A model generated the notes under the pieces. The model made no database searches. It was given only the letters and a program-made list of their open reading frames with translations, and had not been told where the DNA came from. This document shows positions 1 to 10,830 of a stretch of DNA of 64,000 nucleotides, piece by piece (the first letter of the stretch is position 1; each line of letters begins with the position of its first letter). This DNA comes from Diaminobutyricibacter sp049994905. Its GTDB lineage: Bacteria > Actinomycetota > Actinomycetes > Actinomycetales > Microbacteriaceae. The position numbers were made by a program, and so were the translations under genes. Where the stretch lies: assembly GCF_049994905.1 (NCBI RefSeq), contig NZ_CP188258.1:1860001-1924000 (forward strand), in the 5' to 3' direction.

Positions 1-2
1 CG

Positions 3-482
3 GGTGCGCTCGGGGCCGCAGGCGAAGGGCTCAGGATGCTCTTCCGGTCGGCTGTGGACGCGCACGGCGTACCCAGCCCGGAGCGGGCGGCGGAACTGCG
101 CCGCGATCACTCAGAGGTGATCTTCGCTCAGCTGCGACCGCATCCGCCGATCGCCGACGGCCCGCTCGCCGCAGGCGCGGGCGCGACGTCGATGCTCGAC
201 CTCAGCGACGGGCTCGCCCTCGACGCCCGCCGGGTCGCCGATGCGAGCGGTGTCGCGATCGCGATCGACTCGTCGGCTCTCGGCGCAGATCCCCGTGCCG
301 CGCTTGCCAGTGGCGAAGACCACAGTCTCCTGGCGACCTTCGCGCCCGGCGTCGGGCTGCCCGGGGGATTCCGGCGCATCGGCGTGGTGGTGGAGGGAAA
401 CGGCGTGCTGGTCGACGGGCGCCCGTACGACGAACTCGGTGGGTGGGATCCCTACCTCGGCTGGGACGGGCACAGCGGTTGA
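3..482 (+). CDS. thiL: Thiamine-monophosphate kinase, C-terminal part (5' end outside window)
   Basis: ThiL phosphorylates thiamine monophosphate to the pyrophosphate cofactor in the cytoplasm. The reading frame is already open at base 3, so only about the last 160 residues are seen. They carry the C-terminal half of the AIR-synthase-like fold: the segment MLDLSDGLALDARR matches the family's D-[IL]-SDGL-x-D nucleotide/substrate motif, and GEDHSLL corresponds to the usual GEDYELL. The gene converges on rsmD with a 3-4 bp gap. ThiL close to recG and rsmD is a common actinobacterial arrangement. The identification is good on motifs; the missing N-terminal half prevents checking the Mg-ATP residues. 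Confidence 0.88.
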   Translation, partial: GALGAAGEGLRMLFRSAVDAHGVPSPERAAELRRDHSEVIFAQLRPHPPIADGPLAAGAGATSMLDLSDGLALDARRVADASGVAIAIDSSALGADPRAALASGEDHSLLATFAPGVGLPGGFRRIGVVVEGNGVLVDGRPYDELGGWDPYLGWDGHSG

Positions 483-486
483 CGCG

Positions 487-1053
487 TTACGCGGCTGAGA
501 GCCACCACACCGCAGTCTCTCCGTAGTCTTTGCGGCGGTCGAGCACCAGGCCGGCCGGCCACTCCGGCTCGCCGGTTCGCGCACTGCGCTCGACGCATAC
601 GATCGCCTCCGGTGAGAGCCTGGCTTCGAGGGTCTTGAGCGCGTGGACCAGTTCGCCGTCGGAGAGCTCGTACGGCGGGTCGACGAACACCAGGTCGAAT
701 GTGCCCGTGGATGCGGTGAGGAACGACTGCACGGTGGTCGCGGCGACATCGATGGCCGGCTTCGCGGCCCGCGGCGCCGCCTTCAGCACGGCCGCGGCAT
801 TGCGCCTGCAGATCTGGGCGGCCGCGCTGCTGCGCTCGACCAGGGTGACCGCCGCGGCGCCACGGCTCGCTGCTTCGAGACCCAGTGCCCCCGACCCGGC
901 GAACAGGTCGAGCACTCGCATGCCGCGAATCGCATCACGGGACTCCAGGGCCGAGAAGATCGCCTCCCGCACGCGGTCGCTGGTGGGCCGTGTGCCGGAT
1001 TTCGGGACCTGGATACCGAGGGACCCGGCGAATCCGGCGACAATGCGTGTCAT
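487..1053 (-). CDS. rsmD: 16S rRNA (guanine(966)-N2)-methyltransferase RsmD
   Basis: RsmD methylates G966 of 16S rRNA on the small subunit using S-adenosylmethionine. The 188-residue product has the family N-terminus MTRIVAGFAGSLGI, a SAM-binding motif I around residues 47-57 (VLDLFAGSGALGLE) and the catalytic DPPY motif at 125-128, in the family's usual length. The ATG at 1053 is preceded on the minus strand by a -10-like TAGGCT nine bases upstream, which suggests a very short or absent leader. It is divergent from the TPR gene at 1102 and convergent with thiL. Confidence 0.94.
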   Translation of the reverse strand: MTRIVAGFAGSLGIQVPKSGTRPTSDRVREAIFSALESRDAIRGMRVLDLFAGSGALGLEAASRGAAAVTLVERSSAAAQICRRNAAAVLKAAPRAAKPAIDVAATTVQSFLTASTGTFDLVFVDPPYELSDGELVHALKTLEARLSPEAIVCVERSARTGEPEWPAGLVLDRRKDYGETAVWWLSAA

Positions 1054-1062
1054 GGTGCATAG

Positions 1063-1068
1063 AGCCTA
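1063..1068 (-). promoter_or_regulatory. Putative -10 hexamer for rsmD
   Basis: On the minus strand TAGGCT lies nine bases before the rsmD ATG, so transcription would start almost at the start codon. It is one of a set of TAnnnT hexamers at this spacing in the window. No clear -35 box was recognised. Confidence 0.35.
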
Positions 1069-1101
1069 TCGGCGGGCGCCTCGCGGGGTGATGATGGTGA
1101 G

Positions 1102-1841
1102 GTGACCGATGTGCGCCTCGGCCAGGCCGAGCTCGACGAACTCTGGGATCACGGCGATGCTGCCGAGTCCGAGCGGCGGTTCCGCGCGGCCGAGGACTCT
1201 GAGACGCGAGGGGATGCCGTTCGGGCGGAGCTCGCAACCCAGCGTGCGCGAGCCCTGGGACTGCAGGGACGGTTCGACGAGGCGGATGCCGTGCTGGATG
1301 CCATCCCGCCGGTCGGACCCCTTCTGGCCGCGCGCGTCGACCTGGAGCGGGGGCGCATCCGCCTGTCGTCGGGCGATGCGGCAGCGGCCGTTCCGTTGTT
1401 CGCCGTGGCTCTCGAGTCCGCCCGCGCCGCGGACTCCCCGTTCCTCGTGGTGGACGCGATGCACATGCTCGCCCTGTCGGATGCGGGCAGGGAGGATCAC
1501 TGGACGCGGCTTGCACTGCACGAGCTGCATACCGTCGACGACCACCGGACACAACGTTGGCTGATCGCGCTGCACAACAACCTCGGCTGGCATCACTTCG
1601 ACGCGGGGCACGCAGCGTCGGCGCTCGAGGAGTTCGCAGCAGCGCTCGTCGCCGCCCGCGACTACGGGACGAGCGACCAGCGATTCATGGGAGAGTGGAC
1701 GGTCGCGCGCTGCCTGCGGCAGCTCGGCCGCACCGACGAGGCACTCGCCATCCAGACGCGCCTCGCGGCCGAGCGACCGGAGAACCCCGACGTCGCGGCC
1801 GAGATCGCTGCTTTGACGGATGCGCCCCCTACGATCGAAGA

Positions 1842-1845
<4 letters not shown>
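1102..1845 (+). CDS. Tetratricopeptide-repeat protein
   Basis: This is a 247-residue, wholly helical-looking soluble protein with repeated A-x-x-x-x-A-L patterns (for example RARALGLQGRFDEADAVLDA and CLRQLGRTDEALAIQTRL) typical of TPR helices, so it is probably a protein-interaction scaffold. No enzymatic motif, signal peptide or membrane segment is visible. GTG at 1102 is the first usable start. Its TGA at 1843-1845 overlaps the recG ATG at 1842 (ATGA), so the two are probably translationally coupled. Why a TPR protein should be coupled to a helicase is unknown; I assign no specific function. Confidence 0.75.
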
Positions 1846-4043
<2,198 letters not shown>

Positions 4044-4047
4044 CCTC

Positions 4048-4096
4048 GCGAGCGTAGCTCGCTCGGCGCTGGCGTCGCGGGATCGCGATGCGATCC
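4048..4096. terminator. Two adjacent stem-loops after recG (possible terminator)
   Basis: GCGAGC-GTA-GCTCGC (4048-4062) and GGATCGC-GAT-GCGATCC (4080-4096) are perfect 6- and 7-bp stems with 3-base loops, just beyond the recG stop and before the coaD promoter. There is no T-tract, so this could be a GC-rich actinobacterial terminator or only a folded spacer. Confidence 0.4.
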
Positions 4097-4151
4097 TCAG
4101 AGCTCCAGCGCGCAGGTAACAGATTCACAACGAATGCCGGGGTTCCACAGC

Positions 4152-4157
4152 TATTCT
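4152..4157 (+). promoter_or_regulatory. Putative -10 hexamer for coaD
   Basis: TATTCT lies eight bases before the coaD ATG. The predicted transcription start would fall at or just before the start codon, consistent with a leaderless or nearly leaderless mRNA; no Shine-Dalgarno sequence is seen before this ATG. Confidence 0.45.
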
Positions 4158-4165
4158 GGAAATCT

Positions 4166-4648
4166 ATGAACAGGATCGCCGTAGTCCCTGGCTCGTTCGA
4201 CCCGGTCACCTTGGGTCATCTCGATGTGATCGAGCGCTCTGCGGGGCTGTTCGATGAAGTGCACGTGCTCGTGGTGCACAACCCCGACAAGGCGGCGCTG
4301 CTCCCGATCGCGCAGCGGGTCGCACTGATCGAGCGCTCCATCGAAGACGCGGGGATCGCGGGAAACATCATCGTCGCGTCGTGGAGTGTCGGCCTCCTCG
4401 TCGACTACTGCACGGATGTCGGCGCGCAAGTTCTGGTCAAAGGCATCCGTTCCCAGATCGATGTGGCCTACGAGACGCCGATGGCCATCGTCAACCGCAA
4501 TCTCGCGGATGTCGAGACGATCTTCCTCCTGCCCGATCCCGCCAACGCACACGTGTCGAGTTCGCTCGTCCGACAGGTCTCAGCCCTGGGAGGGGACGTC
4601 AGCCCGTACGTTCCCGCCGCCGTCTACGACTATCTGCAGGAGACATGA
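4166..4648 (+). CDS. coaD: Phosphopantetheine adenylyltransferase
   Basis: CoaD transfers AMP from ATP to 4'-phosphopantetheine, the penultimate step of coenzyme A synthesis. The 160-residue product has the nucleotidyltransferase signature PGSFDPVTLGH (residues 8-18, with the T/HxGH motif) and the C-terminal SSSLVRQV, equivalent to the family ISSTLVR motif. ATG 4166 gives the standard length; in-frame codons upstream do not resemble the family. The stop overlaps the MoxR start at 4645 (ATGA), so coaD may lead the MoxR-DUF58-transglutaminase operon. Confidence 0.96.
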   Translation: MNRIAVVPGSFDPVTLGHLDVIERSAGLFDEVHVLVVHNPDKAALLPIAQRVALIERSIEDAGIAGNIIVASWSVGLLVDYCTDVGAQVLVKGIRSQIDVAYETPMAIVNRNLADVETIFLLPDPANAHVSSSLVRQVSALGGDVSPYVPAAVYDYLQET

Positions 4649-5697
4649 ACAGCTACCCGACGCGCCAGCCGACGGACTCGTCCGTCGCGCCGAGCGATAT
4701 CACTGAGCTCGGCGAATCCGATGAAATGGGTCTCGACGAGCTGCGGCGCGCAGCCGAGCAGATCACGGCGAACGTCGAGTCCGTCATCGACGGCAAGCAC
4801 GAGGCGGTCCAGACAGCGCTCACCGTGCTGCTGGCAGAAGGCCACCTCCTCATCGAGGACGTGCCGGGCGTCGGCAAGACGATGCTCGCGAAGTCGCTCG
4901 CGAAGTCGGTCGACTGCACGGTCAGCCGCATCCAGTTCACTCCCGACCTGCTCCCCAGCGATGTGACGGGTGTCTCGGTCTACAACCAGGCGGAACGCCG
5001 CTTCGAATTCAAGCCGGGCGCGGTCTTCGCGAACATCGTCATCGGTGACGAGATCAACCGCGCGAGCCCGAAGACGCAGTCTGCCCTGCTCGAGTGCATG
5101 GAAGAGCGGCAGGTCACTGTCGACGGCTCCACCTACCGGCTGACCTCACCGTTCATCGTGGTCGCGACCCAGAACCCGATTGAGATGGAAGGCACCTACG
5201 CGCTCCCCGAAGCCCAGCGCGACCGGTTCATGGCTCGCATCGCGATGGGTTACCCCGACGACGAGTCCGAGCTGGCGATGCTGAACACTCGCGACACGTC
5301 CAGTCCGCTGTCGCGCATCGGGCCGGTCGTGACGAGCGCCCAGCTGAAGGCGATGATGGCCACGGCACGCAGCGTCTTCGCATCGGCCCCGGTGAAGCAG
5401 TACGCCGTCGACCTGGTGCGGGCGACACGCGACGACAGGGACCTCCGCCTGGGCGCGAGCCCCCGTGCAACGCTGCAGCTCGTGCGCGCCGCCAAGGCGA
5501 AGGCAGCGCTCGACGGCCGCGACTTCGTACTTCCCGACGACATCGACGTGCTGGCCGTGCCGGTGCTCGGGCACCGCCTGCTGCCGACAAGCCGGGCGCT
5601 CGGTCACCACCACGAGAGCGCACCCGTCATCGCGGAGATCGTACGGCGGATCGTCGCCTCGACGCCCGTTCCGGTCGGATCGGGTTCGGCGAGCTAG
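4645..5697 (+). CDS. MoxR-family AAA+ ATPase
   Basis: MoxR ATPases act as chaperones, often with a VWA or DUF58 partner. This 350-residue protein has Walker A PGVGKT at about 74-79, a Walker B/GDEIN segment (VIGDEINRASPKTQSALLE), sensor residues in VATQNPIEMEGTY, and the C-terminal lid domain with ASPRATL. The first 30 residues are variable and probably disordered. It starts inside the coaD stop and is followed six bases later by the DUF58 gene and then a transglutaminase gene. This three-gene order is a known conserved actinobacterial set; the client is not known. Confidence 0.92.
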   Translation: MNSYPTRQPTDSSVAPSDITELGESDEMGLDELRRAAEQITANVESVIDGKHEAVQTALTVLLAEGHLLIEDVPGVGKTMLAKSLAKSVDCTVSRIQFTPDLLPSDVTGVSVYNQAERRFEFKPGAVFANIVIGDEINRASPKTQSALLECMEERQVTVDGSTYRLTSPFIVVATQNPIEMEGTYALPEAQRDRFMARIAMGYPDDESELAMLNTRDTSSPLSRIGPVVTSAQLKAMMATARSVFASAPVKQYAVDLVRATRDDRDLRLGASPRATLQLVRAAKAKAALDGRDFVLPDDIDVLAVPVLGHRLLPTSRALGHHHESAPVIAEIVRRIVASTPVPVGSGSAS

Positions 5698-5703
5698 CCG
5701 ACC

Positions 5704-7053
5704 ATGCCCGGGCGCCAGCGTTCGTCGTCACCGGTCCGCAAACCGCGGCCGACCGCGCGCGGCTGGACGCTGTTCGGGGTCGGGGTGGCCGCGCTCATCG
5801 CCGCACTGACGTTCGGTCGGTCCGATGTGCTGTTCCTGGGGCTCTTCCTCGTGACGGTGCCGCTCGCGGCAATGATCTCGGTCACGGTGGATCGCCCGCG
5901 GCTGAGCGTGACGCGCACCTTCCAGCCGGATGTGGTGGCGGTCGGCGAGACGGCGACGGTGTCGACGACCGCGCGCAACGAATCGCCGCGGCCGAGTCCG
6001 CCCGCGCGCTGGAGGGAATATGCCCCGACCGGCCTGGAGGTGCAGCCCTCGGCTCCGTTCCCTCGCCTGGACACGCACCAGCCGGCCATCCACCGCGCCA
6101 AGGACACCGTCACCCTGCGCCAGGACGTCCGGGCACTTCACCGGGGGTCCCACGGAATCGGTCCGCTGATCGTGAGCCGCACCGATCCGTTCGGCCTGGC
6201 CTATGCGGAATATGCGGTCGGGCAGCCTCGCCAGCTCATCGTCACCCCGTGCGTGCGCGCCCTCGCGCGCGGCGAGCTCGACATCGCCCGGAGCGAGGGC
6301 ACGGAGCACGAGTTGCTGCGGCACAGCATCCCGAGCGCCGACGAGCTGATCGCCCGTGAATACCGTCCGGGCGACCCGTTGCGCAGGGTGCACTGGAGGG
6401 CCACGGCGCGGCACGACAAGCTCATGGTGCGTCAGGAAGAGCAGCGCAGCAACCCCGAGGCATGGATCCTCTTCGACACCCACGTGGCGCACCAGCAGGA
6501 TCGTTTCCTGGCACCGAGGGCCGCCGAGCGTGCAGACGCGGAGTTCGAAGAGCTCGTCGAGCTCGTCGCGTCGGTCGGTGTGCACCTGCTCGACGAGGAG
6601 TTCGTGGTGAGCATCGTCGAGACCGCACCGCGGCAGCTCGGCGGACGGACCGGGGCGGGGCGCTCCGGCACACTGGGGAGCACCACGCCGACCTACGATC
6701 TCGGGGGAGCCGACCGCCTTCTGCTCGCTGACCTTGCGAGCATCGATCAGACGACCGAATATCGCGACGATGCGGTTGCGGAGCTGTCGGCCGGGCTTCG
6801 GCGCAGCGGTCGCGCTGTTCCTGTCTTCGCGATGCTGCTCGCCGGCTCCAGTGAGGAAGTCGGGGCGCTGGCCGCGCTCCGGCCGATGTGCGACCCGGCG
6901 GTCGCCTTCGTCGGGGCAAGCGCCGACCCCGCAGTGGCCGAGACCCTTGCGGACGCCGGCTGGATCTGCGTTCCGTTCAGCAGCGCTGAGGGCACGGTCG
7001 CCGCGTGGCAGCAGGCGCTCGGCCGGCATCGTACGGCGGTGCAGCGTGGTTAG
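5704..7053 (+). CDS. DUF58-domain membrane protein
   Basis: This is a 449-residue protein with two hydrophobic segments near the N-terminus (about residues 20-40 and 42-62) and a cytoplasmic DUF58 domain whose hallmark REYRPGDPLRRVHWRATAR lies around residue 220. The rest resembles a VWA-like fold (DTHVAHQ, VVSIVET). It sits between the MoxR ATPase and the transglutaminase, overlapping the latter's GTG start at 7046. In characterised systems MoxR and DUF58 proteins pair; by inference this is the membrane-linked partner of the upstream ATPase. Confidence 0.88.
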   Translation: MPGRQRSSSPVRKPRPTARGWTLFGVGVAALIAALTFGRSDVLFLGLFLVTVPLAAMISVTVDRPRLSVTRTFQPDVVAVGETATVSTTARNESPRPSPPARWREYAPTGLEVQPSAPFPRLDTHQPAIHRAKDTVTLRQDVRALHRGSHGIGPLIVSRTDPFGLAYAEYAVGQPRQLIVTPCVRALARGELDIARSEGTEHELLRHSIPSADELIAREYRPGDPLRRVHWRATARHDKLMVRQEEQRSNPEAWILFDTHVAHQQDRFLAPRAAERADAEFEELVELVASVGVHLLDEEFVVSIVETAPRQLGGRTGAGRSGTLGSTTPTYDLGGADRLLLADLASIDQTTEYRDDAVAELSAGLRRSGRAVPVFAMLLAGSSEEVGALAALRPMCDPAVAFVGASADPAVAETLADAGWICVPFSSAEGTVAAWQQALGRHRTAVQRG

Positions 7054-9307
7054 CGTCGCAGCGGCGCCCGCCCGTGTCCGGGTCGTACGAAAGACCGGCT
7101 ACTGGAGGCTCACCAGCGCGCTTCTCCTGATGATCCTCGCGGTGAGTTTCGCGCTGATCGGCCTGATCGACGGCTTCGGCTGGTGGTTCCTGATGCTGTT
7201 CTCCGCGTCGCTCATCCTCGTCGGCGGAGCTGGACTGCGGATGCTCGGCATCCCACCGAAGATCGTGCCGCTGCTGCTCGTGGTCGAGTTCGGCATGATC
7301 ATGACCGTCGGCTTCGGCGGAGGCACCGGGCTGCTCGGCATCATTCCGACTCCGGCGACCTTCGGCAAGTTCGGAGCCCTCTACGACCAGGCGATGCTCT
7401 CGATCTACCAGCAGGGGACACCGGCCCCGCCGCTTCCCGAGTTCATGTTCCTGATCGTCGCGGGATCATGCCTCGTCGCACTCTTCCTCGACACGACCGC
7501 AATCGCTTTTCGCATCCCGGCGTTCTCGGCGCTCGGAATCATCGCCGTACTCGTCGTACCGGCCGCGCTCCTCGGCGACGGCGTCGCTCCGATCGCACTC
7601 GCCGAGTCGGCTGCGGCATTCCTCTACCTGATGCGCGCCGACGTACGCACACGGCACCAGGGGACGCCCCGGCCGACGGCATCGCTCTCTATCGCCGCGG
7701 GGTCGATCATCGTCGCATTGATCCTGTCTGCCACGGCGCCCGGGCTCGATCGTGGCGGCGCGAGTTCCTTCACTGCCGGCGGGATCTCCATCGGCGGCAC
7801 GGTGACGCCCCTGATCGACCTGGGGCGCGACCTCCGCCGGCCCGCAGCCGTCAAGGTCCTCACCTACACGACCACGGCGAGCAGCCCGGAGTACCTGAAA
7901 CTCGCCTCGCTCGACGAGTTCACCGGAACGGTGTGGAAGCACCGCGAGCGCGACACGAAGCGACTCCCGGTCGGCAACTCGATCGGTCCGGTCACCGGAT
8001 TGTCGGATGCGGTGAAGACCACGAGGGCCAGCACGAGCATCCAGATCGCCAACATGCAGAGCCGGTGGCTCCCGGTGCCGTTCCCGGTCAAGGGGGTTCG
8101 GGGACTCAACGGCACCTGGTCGTGGGATCCGGACGACCTGACCATCGGCGGCGTCGGAACGTCGACGGAAGGGCAGCAATACACCGCAACGAGCCTGCAA
8201 CTCCAGCCGACGGCCGATCAGTTGAAGGCGGCGGGCGGCTTCGTCCCTGCCTCCATCACCCGTGACCTCTTCGTGCCGACCACGCTGCCACCGATCATCA
8301 AGGCGACTGCGATCAAGGCCACGCAGGGGGCGACGAGCGAATACGACATGGCGGTCGACCTGCAGAACTATTTCAGGAACAACGGTTTCGTGTACTCCGT
8401 GCAGACCCCACTCAAGCAGGGCTACGACGGCGACGGCGGAGCGGTGATCGCCAAATTCCTCGAGGTGAAGAGCGGGTACTGCGTGCACTTCGCGTCTGCG
8501 ATGGCACTGATGGCGCGGACCCTCGGCATTCCGTCCCGTGTCACGGAGGGCTACCTGCCCGGAACCTCGAACGGCGGGAGTGTCAACAACCCCGGCATCT
8601 ACACCGTGACGAGCGACGACCTGCACGCCTGGCCCGAGCTGTACTTCGCCGGGGTCGGATGGGTGCCGTTCGAGCCGACCGTCTCCCGTGGGGTCATCCC
8701 GACGTACACCGTGCCGCAGGCTTCGGGGAGCACGTCGAGTGCCAACCCGTCGTCATCGGCAGCCGCGGGGCATGCATCCCTCGCCCCCGAGATCACCAAC
8801 GGCCCGAACAGCGCGACCGGCGCGTCGGCCAACCCGGTCCAGCCGATCGCGTCGGCGTTCGGGGTCACCCTCCTCGTCATCGCGCTCCTGCTCACTCCCG
8901 CATTCCTCCGCCGGGTGCGCCGGCGCACCCGGTTCCGAAAACTCCGCGACGAGTGGGGTCTCGCGCGCCTGGCGTGGGATGAGCTCCGCGACACTGCGCG
9001 CGACCTCGGCTGGGCCGTCCCCGACACGGAGACACCACGTGCGTTCGCCGAGCGGCTGACGGATGCCATCGGTGCCGACGGGCGCGCGGCCGCCGTCGGG
9101 AGACTACTGACCGCCGTCGAACGCGAGTCGTTCGGCCCACCCGGAAGGTACATCGCCCGCGGGGTGCCGGACGACCTGCAGGAGGCGCTCTCGGGCCTCG
9201 AGTCCGCCGCCGGTCGTGCGCTTCGGGTGAAGGCCGTTCTCGCTCCCGTCTCCCTCATCCCCGCCTCGTGGTCGCCGACAGCCGGAGTGGGCGCGACGAA
9301 CGCGTAG
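7046..9307 (+). CDS. Membrane-anchored transglutaminase-like protein (TgpA family)
   Basis: The 753-residue product has about six to seven transmembrane helices in the first 240 residues, a large extracytoplasmic region with a transglutaminase core, one more membrane helix near 605-622, and a cytoplasmic C-terminal tail of DUF4129 type. Catalytic residues are visible: Cys in GYCVHFASAMA (about 477), His in DLHAWPELYF (about 526), and the acidic position in GWVPFEPT, where the family often has Glu rather than Asp. GTG 7046 overlaps the DUF58 stop. It probably processes or crosslinks envelope proteins; the substrate is unknown. Confidence 0.9.
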   Translation: MVSVAAAPARVRVVRKTGYWRLTSALLLMILAVSFALIGLIDGFGWWFLMLFSASLILVGGAGLRMLGIPPKIVPLLLVVEFGMIMTVGFGGGTGLLGIIPTPATFGKFGALYDQAMLSIYQQGTPAPPLPEFMFLIVAGSCLVALFLDTTAIAFRIPAFSALGIIAVLVVPAALLGDGVAPIALAESAAAFLYLMRADVRTRHQGTPRPTASLSIAAGSIIVALILSATAPGLDRGGASSFTAGGISIGGTVTPLIDLGRDLRRPAAVKVLTYTTTASSPEYLKLASLDEFTGTVWKHRERDTKRLPVGNSIGPVTGLSDAVKTTRASTSIQIANMQSRWLPVPFPVKGVRGLNGTWSWDPDDLTIGGVGTSTEGQQYTATSLQLQPTADQLKAAGGFVPASITRDLFVPTTLPPIIKATAIKATQGATSEYDMAVDLQNYFRNNGFVYSVQTPLKQGYDGDGGAVIAKFLEVKSGYCVHFASAMALMARTLGIPSRVTEGYLPGTSNGGSVNNPGIYTVTSDDLHAWPELYFAGVGWVPFEPTVSRGVIPTYTVPQASGSTSSANPSSSAAAGHASLAPEITNGPNSATGASANPVQPIASAFGVTLLVIALLLTPAFLRRVRRRTRFRKLRDEWGLARLAWDELRDTARDLGWAVPDTETPRAFAERLTDAIGADGRAAAVGRLLTAVERESFGPPGRYIARGVPDDLQEALSGLESAAGRALRVKAVLAPVSLIPASWSPTAGVGATNA

Positions 9308-9310
9308 AAT
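9305..9310 (+). promoter_or_regulatory. Putative -10 hexamer for yceD-rpmF
   Basis: TAGAAT overlaps the transglutaminase stop codon and lies eight bases before the GTG of the DUF177 gene, giving a nearly leaderless transcript that would run into rpmF. Confidence 0.4.
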
Positions 9311-9318
9311 CGGTCATC

Positions 9319-9885
9319 GTGACCAAGTTCAGAACAACCCCGTACACCATGCACGTGTATGACCTCATGCACCGTCCCGGCGAGATGCGCGAGCAGGCGA
9401 TCAGCTTCCCCGTCGGGGCGAAACTGGGGGAGGGTCTCGTCAGCGTTCCCGAGGGCTCAGCCATCGATGCGGATGTGCGTTTCGAGTCGATGCACGAGGG
9501 AATCCTGGTGAGTGCAGAGCTCTCCACGACGGCTGTCGGGGTGTGCGGACGATGCCTCACCGACATCGAGGTGCCGGTCCAAGTCGATTTCCAAGAACTT
9601 TTCGCGTATTCTTCTGACGAAGCTTTTGATTTTGAGGTTCACGACGACCACGTGGATCTTGAACCTCTGATCAGGGACGCGGTAGTGCTTTCATTACCGT
9701 TTCAGCCGGTGTGCCGGCCAGATTGCCCCGGTCTCGACCCAGAGACAGGGGAACGGCTGGCGGAGAATCCGGACCACAAGCCACGAGAAATCGCAGATCC
9801 GCGATGGTCTGCGCTTGCCGGTTTCCAGGCTTCCGAAGACACCAGTGCTGGCCACGCCAGCCCTGCAGACAGAGAAGAGAGATAG
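9319..9885 (+). CDS. YceD/DUF177 family protein (23S rRNA accumulation protein)
   Basis: DUF177 (YceD) proteins are found upstream of rpmF almost universally and are linked to 23S rRNA accumulation in E. coli and plants. This 188-residue version has the core with a CGRC pair (VCGRCLTDIE) and a second CRPDC pair (about residues 125-130), a possible zinc site, then a variable acidic tail. The start chosen is GTG 9319, eight bases after TAGAAT; an earlier in-frame start at 9268 would overlap the transglutaminase gene and adds non-conserved residues. rpmF follows two bases after the stop. Confidence 0.9.
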   Translation: MTKFRTTPYTMHVYDLMHRPGEMREQAISFPVGAKLGEGLVSVPEGSAIDADVRFESMHEGILVSAELSTTAVGVCGRCLTDIEVPVQVDFQELFAYSSDEAFDFEVHDDHVDLEPLIRDAVVLSLPFQPVCRPDCPGLDPETGERLAENPDHKPREIADPRWSALAGFQASEDTSAGHASPADREER

Positions 9886-9887
9886 TC

Positions 9888-10091
9888 ATGGCTGTTCCGA
9901 AGCGGAAGAAGTCACGCGCCAACACGCACGCTCGTCGTTCGCAGTGGAAGGCCGAGGTCCCCACGCTCGTCAAGACCGTGGAGAACGGCAAGGTCACCTA
10001 CAGCCTTCCGCACCGCGCGAAGGTCGTCGAGGACTCGGCCGGAACCGCACTGTTCCTCGAGTACAAGGGTCGCAAGGTCGCCGACGTTTAG
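9888..10091 (+). CDS. rpmF: 50S ribosomal protein L32
   Basis: This is a small basic ribosomal protein of the large subunit. The 67-residue product begins MAVPKRKKSRANTHARRS, the standard L32 N-terminus of actinobacteria. It lacks the four-cysteine zinc ribbon of some L32 proteins (no Cys at all), so it is the zinc-independent type. A purine-rich AGAGAAGAGAG stretch just upstream serves as ribosome binding site. It is co-directional with yceD (2-bp gap) and rnc. Confidence 0.97.
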   Translation: MAVPKRKKSRANTHARRSQWKAEVPTLVKTVENGKVTYSLPHRAKVVEDSAGTALFLEYKGRKVADV

Positions 10092-10116
10092 TCAGCGCGC
10101 ACGCGAAGACGGCGCA

Positions 10117-10830
10117 ATGCAGAGCGCGCACCCCGACAGGAGTGCCCTCCTCGAGAAGCTCGGAGTCGACATAGACTCGGAGCTTCTCGAACTTGCGCTG
10201 ACACATCGCTCGTACGCATACGAGCACGGCGGCATCCCGAACAACGAGCGCCTGGAGTTCCTCGGCGACTCGATCCTCGGGCAGGCCGTCACCGTCAAGC
10301 TCTTCCGCGAGAACCCGGACCTCGACGAAGGCGACCTCGCCAAGCGGCGGGCAAGCCTCGTCAGTTCCGTCGCCCTTGCGGAGGTCGCGCGCGGTATCGG
10401 GCTCGGCGAGTTCCTGCTGCTCGGTCGCGGTGAAGACCAGAGCGGCGGACGCGACAAGGCGTCGATCCTTGCGGACACCGTCGAAGCGATCATCGGCGCG
10501 GCCTATATCGACGTCGGTGGCGAGTCCGCGACGGCCCTCGTCCTGAGACTCGTCGAACCGCTGCTCGACGACCCCGCGCGGTTCGGTGCGGCGATGGATC
10601 CCAAGACGAGCCTCCAGGAGGCCGCAGCGCATCGTGGGGCCGGGTTGCCGCAATACACGGTGACGAACACCGGACCAGACCACAGCAAGCTCTTCCACGC
10701 CACCGTCGAGGTCGCAGGCCTCGTCGTCGCTACCGGCGAAGGCACCAGCAAAAAGCAGGCCGAGATGGCCGCAGCCCTGTCGGCCTGGACCGAACTCACC
10801 TCGAGACGTGCCAGAGCTTCCCGAAGTTGA
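10117..10830 (+). CDS. rnc: Ribonuclease III
   Basis: RNase III cleaves double-stranded RNA, including the rRNA precursor. The 237-residue protein has the catalytic signature NERLEFLGDSIL at residues 43-54 (acidic residues E47 and D51), the second acidic cluster in LADTVEAIIGAAYID, and a C-terminal double-stranded RNA-binding domain from about residue 160 ending in GTSKKQAEMAAALSAW. Its 3' end overlaps mutM by 23 bp. The rpmF-rnc-mutM order is typical of actinobacteria. Confidence 0.97.
   Translation: MQSAHPDRSALLEKLGVDIDSELLELALTHRSYAYEHGGIPNNERLEFLGDSILGQAVTVKLFRENPDLDEGDLAKRRASLVSSVALAEVARGIGLGEFLLLGRGEDQSGGRDKASILADTVEAIIGAAYIDVGGESATALVLRLVEPLLDDPARFGAAMDPKTSLQEAAAHRGAGLPQYTVTNTGPDHSKLFHATVEVAGLVVATGEGTSKKQAEMAAALSAWTELTSRRARASRS

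Noticed and set aside
1557..1841. Upstream extension of the recG frame by 95 codons.
   Set aside because: It overlaps the TPR gene out of frame, is Arg-rich and lacks RecG similarity; ATG 1842 gives the family start.
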